Source: DATHSN01 sp035464115
Lineage (GTDB): Bacteria; Actinomycetota; Acidimicrobiia; Acidimicrobiales; SKKL01
Length of the DNA: 8,687 nt
Reading direction: 5' to 3'
Assembly (NCBI GenBank): GCA_035464115.1
Contig: DATHSN010000254.1
Location: 1-8,687, forward strand
Position numbers and translations under genes: made by a program. This document shows, one piece after another, positions 1 through 5,450 of this stretch. A model generated the notes under the pieces. The model made no database searches. It worked only from the letters and a program-made list of their open reading frames with translations, and was not told where the DNA came from. Numbering within the stretch: the first letter of the stretch is position 1; each line of letters starts with the position of its first letter.

Positions 1-3000
1 GGCAGCCAGCCGGGCGGTGTCGGGAACGGGGGCCACGCCGAACTCGGCGAGCATGGCCAGGAGCCGGTCGAGGACCTCCCGGGCTGCCCCGAGCCGTCGC
101 CGCGCGAGCAGGACGTGAGCGAGCGCTCGTTGGGCAGCCTCGTTCGCGGGCTCGGCTGCGGTGGCGCGCACCGCGAGGTGCTCCGCCTCGTCGAGCTCGT
201 CGAGCCCGATCAACAAGCCACTTGCCCGAGTGGCCGCGGCGACGAACCGACCGCGCAGCCCGAGCGCGTCGTAGTAGGCCCACTCCGGGGTGGCCGGATC
301 GGCCAGGTAGTCGCCCCCGAATCGGGCGCAGGCGCTGCGATAGCGGTCGAGCGCCCGGTGCGGTCGGTGCTCGTCGTCGTGGCGCCGAGCTTCGTCGAGC
401 TCGGCGACGAACCGGTCGACGTCGATCTCGAGGCGATCACCGCCGTCGAGGACGAGCTGGTCGCCCTCGGTCCGCACGAACCACGACGGCTCCGTGGCCG
501 ACCGCCCGGGCTCCAGCACGCCGAGCAGCTTGGAGAGCGTGAAGCGAAGGTTGGCGTCGGCGGCTGCCGGCTCCTTGTCGGGCCAGAGCAGCTCGGCCAC
601 CTGAGCCCGACGGATCCGCCGGTGGTGCACGAGCGCACCGAGCAGCTGGCGGACCCGTTGACGTCGGACCCACTCGTCGTCGAGCACCAGCGCGCCGCCG
701 CGCCGCAGCGCCACCGGCCCGAGCACCGAGACCCCGAGGGGTCGGGTCGGCCTCCGAGGGGCGAGCCTCACGAGCCCGGCGGCGCGCGACCCGAGCACCC
801 CGCCCGTCGACGAGAGACGCTCCAGGTGGTCCCGGGCGTCGAGGGAGGCGGACCGCAGGACCCCGAGGGCAGCCTCGTCGCCACACCCCGCCACGGCCAG
901 CTCCACCAGGTGGGGGCCGAGCGCCCACGGCCGGATCCGATCGGGCTCCACCCAGGGGAGCGCTCGTGCCGGAGCAGCGTCGCCCTGCTCCCGCAGGGCG
1001 ACCAACGCGGCCGCCACCTGGCGAGGCAACCGCTCGTCGGGCCCGGCGACGGAGGCGTGCCACACCGGGCGGGTCTCGGGGACGAGCACGTAGGTCATCG
1101 GCAGGCTCGGCGCGTACACCTCCCGGGGCACGGCGCCCAGACCACCCTCGGACAGCGCGCTCCGCAGGGTCGCCGCAGCCCGTCGCTCGTCACCATCGAC
1201 GAGCGCCCGCGCCGCGTGCGCCTGGGCCAGGACGTGTCGGGCCCGGGCGGTCGGCGGCAGTGACGCCACGCGCGCCTCGGCCCGGTCGAGCAGCTCGCCG
1301 GCGAGCCCCACCTCCCCGAACGAGCAGCACATCGACGCCGTCCGGGCCGCACCGGTGACGAACACGGCCACCTGCTGCTCGTGCTCGGCGCGATCGACCA
1401 CGGCCACCGCCCCGGCGAGGTCGTCGACGCCGAGCTCGCCGAGCATCCACCGGTGCACGTAGACGAGCCCGTCGAGCACGGTCCGGAGGAGGCCGGGGGG
1501 TGGTGGGAGCATCGCCAGCTGTTCGAGGGCGATGCGCGAGTGTCCGGTGTGGGCGCGCTCGGTGAGCTCGTAGGTGGCGACCAGCCCGGCGAGGGCGAGA
1601 TCGCCGTCGGCGATCGCGTCGCGGCGTCGGCGGGCCAGCCCCGATGCCACATCGGCGTCGCGATCGGCGAGCTTGCTGGCCCACATCTCGCTGAGCCAGG
1701 ACACCCGAGCCGCAGTGGTCGAACCGCCCTCGGCGAGCGCCAGCAGCCTCTGGTGCGCGGCGTCGACCGCCGCGCCGTCGTTCGCGGCGGAGGCACTGGC
1801 GGCCAGGTGGACCCGGCACAGGGCCTCCAGCTCGTGCTCCCCCGCGGCGTCGGCCCGATCGGCGACCACCTCCAGCGCCGGTCGCGACCGCAGGGGTCGC
1901 GCCTTCGCGTCGACGACGGCTGCGATGACCGCCAGCTCGAGCCGGTCTCCCAGCTCGATCCTCAGCTCGTCGAGGATCGCCAGGCGGGAGGCGGGTGGCG
2001 ATCCGAACTGCAGGTCGCCGGCCAGGTCCCGGGCCAATCCGGCGAGGTGCTCGGTGGCACCGGCACGTCGGTAGAGGTGGAGGGCCTCGTCGAGTCGGCG
2101 GCGCCGGCGGAGGGCATCGCCCGCGTCGATGCACCACTCGGTCACCTCCCGCTCCGCACGGTCGGCGAGGAGCGCGAGCCGGAGCAGGTCGTGCAGCCGC
2201 GTCGACCCCTCGGGGGACAACGACGTGAGGGGCACCCCCGCGATGAGCGTGGCGAGGTCCAGACCGGGACCGGCGAGCTCGTCGACGAGCTCCTGGTCGA
2301 CCTCGTCGAGCACGGCGATCCGGGCGAGGTGGTCGCGGCGGGCGGCGTCGAGCGGGGCGAGCACCTCGTGGGCGAGGTAGTCGGTGACGACCGACGGGTG
2401 CGCCGCCGTCGACCGCGCCCCGAGCACCGCCAAGGCGGGCCATCCGGTGGTCACCTCGGCCGGATCGAGGCCCAGCCGGGCGGCCAGCGCCACCCGCTCG
2501 TCGGGATCGAGCTCCAGGTCGCGCTCGGTCAACCGCGCGGCCGCGGCGTCATCGTCGACGGTGACGGCCGGCAGCCGCCGCCCCGAGAGAAGCAGGTGGC
2601 CGTTGGCCGGCAGGTGCGACGGCAGCGCCGCGAGCCACGATGCGACCTCGTCCTCGAGGCGGTGCACGTCGTCGACCACGACGCAGACGTGCGTCGGTGC
2701 CAGCGCCCAGATCACATCGGCCAACGTGGCGACCGAGGGCGACCGACCATCGAGCGCGCCGAGCGCGGCCAGGAGGCGATCCAGCAGGGCGGCGGAGGTC
2801 AACCCGCCCGGCGGCACGTCGACCACGATGTCGAGGTCGACACCGCCGCGCTGCTCGGCCATGGCCTGGTCGAGGACCGTGGTCTTCCCGAACCCGGGAC
2901 CAGCCTCGACGAGGGTGACGCGCCGCTGGAACCGACCGGCGAGGACGCCGAGGAGACGGTGCCGGACCACCAGTCCACCGGACGAGACGCGGGGGGTTCG

Positions 3001-3012
3001 GGGCGCGACCAC
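1..3012 (-). CDS. MalT-like STAND ATPase regulator with C-terminal SARP-type winged helix and BTAD domain (3' end cut by window)
   Basis: Probable ATP-dependent cytoplasmic transcription regulator; 1004 residues are visible. I translated the minus-strand frame by hand from GTG at 3012 and it is open to base 1. Walker A is GPGFGKTT (residues 38-45), Walker B is VCVVVDD followed by VH (109-117), and MalT-type landmarks follow: GWPAL (190-194), DYLAHEVL and RLHDLLR (272-278). Residues about 280-745 are Ala/Leu/Arg-rich helices like the TPR-like superhelix of MalT relatives. A winged helix of OmpR/SARP type begins near VSVLGPVALRRGG (761-773) and contains AELLWPD (806-812) and ANLRFTLSKLLGVL. A BTAD domain runs from about 864 (LEIDVDRF) to EFGVAPVPDTARLA at the edge, so probably only 10-30 residues are missing. 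There is no LuxR-type HTH. An in-frame TAG at 3061-3063 leaves GTG 3012 as the only good start. By family, DNA binding is expected to be controlled by ATP and an inducer; ligand and targets are unknown. Confidence 0.9.
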   Translation of the reverse strand, partial: MVAPRTPRVSSGGLVVRHRLLGVLAGRFQRRVTLVEAGPGFGKTTVLDQAMAEQRGGVDLDIVVDVPPGGLTSAALLDRLLAALGALDGRSPSVATLADVIWALAPTHVCVVVDDVHRLEDEVASWLAALPSHLPANGHLLLSGRRLPAVTVDDDAAAARLTERDLELDPDERVALAARLGLDPAEVTTGWPALAVLGARSTAAHPSVVTDYLAHEVLAPLDAARRDHLARIAVLDEVDQELVDELAGPGLDLATLIAGVPLTSLSPEGSTRLHDLLRLALLADRAEREVTEWCIDAGDALRRRRRLDEALHLYRRAGATEHLAGLARDLAGDLQFGSPPASRLAILDELRIELGDRLELAVIAAVVDAKARPLRSRPALEVVADRADAAGEHELEALCRVHLAASASAANDGAAVDAAHQRLLALAEGGSTTAARVSWLSEMWASKLADRDADVASGLARRRRDAIADGDLALAGLVATYELTERAHTGHSRIALEQLAMLPPPPGLLRTVLDGLVYVHRWMLGELGVDDLAGAVAVVDRAEHEQQVAVFVTGAARTASMCCSFGEVGLAGELLDRAEARVASLPPTARARHVLAQAHAARALVDGDERRAAATLRSALSEGGLGAVPREVYAPSLPMTYVLVPETRPVWHASVAGPDERLPRQVAAALVALREQGDAAPARALPWVEPDRIRPWALGPHLVELAVAGCGDEAALGVLRSASLDARDHLERLSSTGGVLGSRAAGLVRLAPRRPTRPLGVSVLGPVALRRGGALVLDDEWVRRQRVRQLLGALVHHRRIRRAQVAELLWPDKEPAAADANLRFTLSKLLGVLEPGRSATEPSWFVRTEGDQLVLDGGDRLEIDVDRFVAELDEARRHDDEHRPHRALDRYRSACARFGGDYLADPATPEWAYYDALGLRGRFVAAATRASGLLIGLDELDEAEHLAVRATAAEPANEAAQRALAHVLLARRRLGAAREVLDRLLAMLAEFGVAPVPDTARLAA

Positions 3013-3020
3013 GGGCCGGG

Positions 3021-3026
3021 ACCGTA
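3021..3026 (-). promoter_or_regulatory. Candidate -10 element of a leaderless promoter for the regulator
   Basis: TACGGT on the minus strand fits the actinobacterial -10 pattern TANNNT and ends 8 bases before the GTG at 3012. Transcription starting about 7 bases downstream would begin at or next to the start codon. No Shine-Dalgarno sequence precedes the GTG, which fits a leaderless message. No convincing -35 box is visible. The same arrangement occurs at two other genes in this window. Confidence 0.4.
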
Positions 3027-3074
3027 CCGACGGACGTGGCCGTGAGGCGAGCCCACCCGGCTAACGCTCGGCTC

Positions 3075-3110
3075 GCGCCTCGCCGTCACGCTGCGCGACA
3101 GGCGCCTCGC
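3075..3110. repeat. 9-bp direct repeat in the divergent intergenic region
   Basis: GCGCCTCGC occurs at 3075-3083 and again at 3102-3110, a 27-bp period. It lies between the divergent regulator gene and the plus-strand operon. SARP-type regulators bind direct repeats, so this could be an operator. However, SARP repeats are usually spaced 11 or 22 bp apart, and short GC-rich repeats arise easily in this DNA. I see no clear plus-strand promoter in the rest of 3013-3159. Confidence 0.2.
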
Positions 3111-3148
3111 GGCTGCCACGACCGAGCGATGGCGCAGGTGCGCCGAGA

Positions 3149-3153
3149 AGAGG
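3149..3153 (+). promoter_or_regulatory. Ribosome binding site that decides the start of the following gene
   Basis: AGAGG lies 6 bases before ATG 3160. The alternative in-frame GTG at 3154 sits directly against this purine run with no spacer, so ATG 3160 is the better start. Confidence 0.65.
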
Positions 3154-3159
3154 GTGGAG

Positions 3160-3693
3160 ATGACGTCACGGGAGCTGCGCCAGTCGCGGGTGGTGTTCCC
3201 CGGGCCCGACCTGCGCGCCCCCACCGCGTTCAGCCTCGCGGTCCCCGACGGCTGGGTGCTGAGCGAGGTCCCGCTGGCGCTCGTGGCCATCCATCCCCCC
3301 GAGCCGGTCGACGGCTTCTGGGTCCACGCGCTGGTGAGCACCACCCGGGTGGCCGCCGAGGTCGACCTGCGGGCCGTGGCCGCCAGCGGGCTCGAGCGGC
3401 TCCGACGCGAGCAGCCCGAGGCCGACGTGCGCGTCGAGCGGATGGGCCGCTTCGGCGACCAGCCCGTGCACCTGCGGGGCCTCACCCTCCCCACCGGCTC
3501 GCCACCCCGACCCACGTCCCAGCTCCAGGCGCTGCTGCGCGCCCCGGTGACCCCGGGCCGGGCCGTCACCGACCTGGTCACCGTCGTCGGGTCGTGCCCC
3601 GAGGCGCGCAGCGACGAGTTCGTGCCCCGGTTCATCGACCTGGTGGCCTCCATCGAGTTCGGCCTCGGCGACCCCCCGATCCCCGGAGCCTGA
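3160..3693 (+). CDS. Small cytosolic protein, possibly of the PsbP/LpqN-like fold
   Basis: The predicted protein has 177 residues. There is no signal peptide and no membrane segment, so it should stay in the cytoplasm. The layout suggests one alpha/beta domain: a strand with TAFSLAVPDGW (22-32), a loop, VDGFWVHALVSTTRV (50-64), a helix DLRAVAASGLERLRREQP (69-86), strands VRVERMGRFGDQPVHLRGLTL (90-110), then AVTDLVTVVGSC (135-146) and a last helix EFVPRFIDLVASIEF (153-167). The opening 'FSL-VPDGW' strand and the closing helix with IEF resemble PsbP/Mog1 or LpqN-type proteins; that is pattern memory, not a search result. It starts an operon: its stop is 3 bases before the GTG of the next gene, whose ribosome site lies inside this reading frame. 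A role with the membrane-anchored partner downstream is plausible but not shown. The existence of the gene is well supported; the family is uncertain. Confidence 0.8.
   Translation: MTSRELRQSRVVFPGPDLRAPTAFSLAVPDGWVLSEVPLALVAIHPPEPVDGFWVHALVSTTRVAAEVDLRAVAASGLERLRREQPEADVRVERMGRFGDQPVHLRGLTLPTGSPPRPTSQLQALLRAPVTPGRAVTDLVTVVGSCPEARSDEFVPRFIDLVASIEFGLGDPPIPGA
3685..3688 (+). promoter_or_regulatory. Ribosome binding site inside the upstream gene
   Basis: GGAG in the last codons of the upstream gene lies 8 bases before GTG 3697. It supports translation of the second gene from the same message and supports GTG 3697 as its start. Confidence 0.6.
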
Positions 3694-3696
3694 CCC

Positions 3697-5424
3697 GTGC
3701 GGCGCACCCCCGTCGTCGTCGGCGCGATCGCCGCCGTGGTCCTCCTCGTCGTCGGGGTGGCGGTGGCCGCCACCCGGGGCGGCGATCCCGCCCCCGAGGT
3801 CGAGACCGCCGAGGCCTCGACCACCACCCGGCCGTCCACCACCACGACCGACGCCGAGGCCGACGCCGACGAGCCCGTCGCCCTCGAGCTGGCGTCGAGC
3901 CTCACGGTGGACGAGATCTGGGCCACGGCCGACGCCGCCGTCCTCTGCGACCCGGCCGGCGCGGTCGCCACCACCCTCGAGGTGGTGGCGCCCCCGACCG
4001 TCACCGAGGTCGGCGCCCAGCAGGCCCGACCCGACGGCACGCGGCTCCGTCAGGCCCTCGAGCTCGGTGCTGACGACACCTGGCGCCTCGAGATCGGGCC
4101 GCTCCGCGCCCGCCGCGACATGGACGACCAGCGGGTGGCGATCGCCATCCGGGCCCTGACCGACGACGACGTCGAGCTCACCGACGAGGTGACCCTGTCG
4201 GTGCGAGCCCCGGACGTGTGCGGCGGCGCCGAGGGGCGCGACGCCCCCACCCTCGCCATCGCCACCAACCCGAGCCCGGCGGTCATCTGGGCGACCATCG
4301 ACGGGGCCTGCCCGGCCGGGCCGACCACGCTCACCGTCACCGTCACCACCGACGCCCCGGTCGACGCCATGGAGGCCCGCCTCGCGGCCGATGGGTTCGC
4401 CACCCCCCCGGTGGCGCTGGCGCGCCGCGGCGACGGCACGTGGCGGGGCACGATCGGACCGCTCGCGGGGCGGCGTGCCATGCCCGCCAGCACCGCCGGC
4501 CGGGTCGAGATCCGGGCGACCGCGGGCGACCGCCGCGCGTCGACCTCGGTCGTCGCCACCGTCCGCCGCCCCGATCCGTGCGCCGACGTCGCCGGTGCCA
4601 CCGGGTCGACGACCACCTCCGCCCCGTCGGGCCCGTCCACCCCGTCCACCGCCGCGGGACCGCCCACCCTCACCGTCGCCACCACCCCGTCGCCGGCCCG
4701 GATCGTGGCGACCGTCGACGGGGCCTGCCCCGCCGGTCCGACCACGCTCGGCGTGTCGGTCACGGTCAGCGCCGACGTGGCGAGCGTGAGCGCTCGCGTC
4801 ACGTCGGGCTCGCTCAGCTCCGCCGCCGTGTCGCTGCGTCGCTCGGGGAGCACCTGGCAGGGCTCGATCGGGCCGATCCCCGGCTCGCCCCGGATGCCCG
4901 CCAGCACCGCCGCCACCCTCGAGGTGGGCGCCACCGACGCCGCCGGGCGCCGGGTCGCCACCACCGTGCCGGTCACCGTGCTGCGCCCGGATCGCTGCGC
5001 CGAGAGCACCACCACCACCCGCCCCACCACGACGACCACGACTACCACGACGACCACGACCACCACGACCACGACCCCGCCGCCGGCACCGCCGACGGTG
5101 TCGGTCTCGGCGTCCCCGGGCTCGATCTACGCCCAGCTCGCCGGCGCCTGCCCGCCCGGTCCGACGACGTTCACGGTCACCGTCACCCTCGACCGGCCCG
5201 TCCAATCGGTGCAGGCCGGTCTCCGGATCGGCGGCGCCGTGGTCTCGGGGCCCGTCGCGTTGTCGGGCTCGGGGACGAGCTGGTCGGGCACCCTCGGTCC
5301 GGTGGTGCGCGAGGGCACCATGCCGGCGAGCGTCAGCGGCACCGTCGGCGTGGTGGTCAGCGCCGGCAACCTCAGCGCCAACGGCAGCACGTCGGTGACG
5401 ATCCTGCGTCCGCCACCGTGCTGA
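3697..5424 (+). CDS. Membrane-anchored surface protein with four Cys-bracketed beta-rich repeat domains and Thr-rich linkers
   Basis: The predicted protein has 575 residues. The N terminus MRRTPVVVGAIAAVVLLVVG is a positively charged hydrophobic segment (residues 5-25) with no lipobox, so it is either an uncleaved anchor or a signal peptide. A Thr/Ser and acidic stretch follows (39-60), then four related domains of about 110 residues: 62-175, 184-295, 323-434 and 466-575. Each has one Cys near the start and one at its end: C84/C175, C205/C295, C344/C434, C485/C575. These are the only cysteines, and the last is the final residue. Domains 2-4 share 'GACP(A/P)GPTT', a W in 'G(T/S)W', 'G.IGP' or 'GTLGP', and 'MPAS'; domain 1 is divergent (VLCDPAG, WRLEIGP). 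Alternating hydrophobic residues suggest Ig-like beta sandwiches closed by a disulphide. Linkers include S/T/P-rich 300-322 and 17 consecutive Thr (444-460), likely extended and possibly glycosylated. It is second in an operon and convergent with the Hsp70-like gene. Ligand unknown. Confidence 0.88.
   Translation: MRRTPVVVGAIAAVVLLVVGVAVAATRGGDPAPEVETAEASTTTRPSTTTTDAEADADEPVALELASSLTVDEIWATADAAVLCDPAGAVATTLEVVAPPTVTEVGAQQARPDGTRLRQALELGADDTWRLEIGPLRARRDMDDQRVAIAIRALTDDDVELTDEVTLSVRAPDVCGGAEGRDAPTLAIATNPSPAVIWATIDGACPAGPTTLTVTVTTDAPVDAMEARLAADGFATPPVALARRGDGTWRGTIGPLAGRRAMPASTAGRVEIRATAGDRRASTSVVATVRRPDPCADVAGATGSTTTSAPSGPSTPSTAAGPPTLTVATTPSPARIVATVDGACPAGPTTLGVSVTVSADVASVSARVTSGSLSSAAVSLRRSGSTWQGSIGPIPGSPRMPASTAATLEVGATDAAGRRVATTVPVTVLRPDRCAESTTTTRPTTTTTTTTTTTTTTTTTPPPAPPTVSVSASPGSIYAQLAGACPPGPTTFTVTVTLDRPVQSVQAGLRIGGAVVSGPVALSGSGTSWSGTLGPVVREGTMPASVSGTVGVVVSAGNLSANGSTSVTILRPPPC
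4246..5421 (+). repeat. Three closely related intragenic domain repeats (domains 2-4 of the surface protein)
   Basis: Repeat units are 4246-4581, 4663-4998 and 5092-5421. Identity is visible in the DNA as well as the protein: GACGGGGCCTGCCC occurs at the start of both the first and second units and is followed in each by a nearly identical CCGACCACGCTC. The third unit is more diverged (GCCGGCGCCTGCCCGCC). A fourth, older copy lies upstream at about 3880-4221. This points to stepwise tandem duplication, with units 1 and 2 the most recent pair or homogenised by gene conversion. Confidence 0.75.
5026..5076 (+). repeat. Poly-threonine tract (17 codons) in a domain linker
   Basis: Seventeen Thr codons in a row use ACC, ACG and one ACT in irregular order. 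The preceding bases encode S-TTTT-RP and the following ones PPPAPP. The mixed codons mean the DNA is not a simple microsatellite, although the triplet pattern AC(C/G) is close to one. In the protein this is the linker between domains 3 and 4. Confidence 0.85.
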
Positions 5425-5450
5425 TCCTCGACCACGGTCGAACGATCAGC
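5420..5450. terminator. Bidirectional hairpin terminator containing both convergent stop codons
   Basis: The outer arms GCTGATC (5420-5426) and GATCAGC (5444-5450) pair perfectly over 7 bp. The inner arms TCGAC (5428-5432) and GTCGA (5437-5441) pair over 5 bp with loop CACG; a 1x2 internal loop separates them. The plus-strand stop TGA (5422-5424) and the minus-strand stop (5448-5446) both lie in the outer stem. The gap between the genes is only 21 bases. There is no U-tract, which is common for terminators in GC-rich actinobacteria. Confidence 0.6.

Noticed and set aside
1..3012. A possible separate small SARP gene made of the winged helix and BTAD part only.
   Set aside because: The frame is continuous without a stop from 3012 to 1, and I saw no promoter or ribosome site near 780 that would support an independent start.
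1381..3045. Long plus-strand frame of 554 codons opposite the regulator (also 115-1263).
   Set aside because: It is antisense to a frame that carries Walker A/B, GWPAL, winged-helix and BTAD motifs. Its product is Arg/Gly/Glu-rich low complexity, typical of GC-rich shadow frames.
3154..3159. GTG at 3154 as the start of the small gene.
   Set aside because: The purine-rich ribosome site directly touches this codon, while ATG 3160 has the proper 6-base spacing.
4050..5072. Minus-strand frame beginning with a poly-valine stretch that looks like a membrane helix.
   Set aside because: The valines are the reverse complement of the poly-threonine linker; the remainder is a Ser/Arg-rich shadow.
3166..5205. 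Minus-strand frame of 679 codons.
   Set aside because: It is antisense to the surface-protein operon; the product is almost entirely Gly/Arg/Asp with no recognisable motif, and the plus strand shows domain repeats and Cys pairs.
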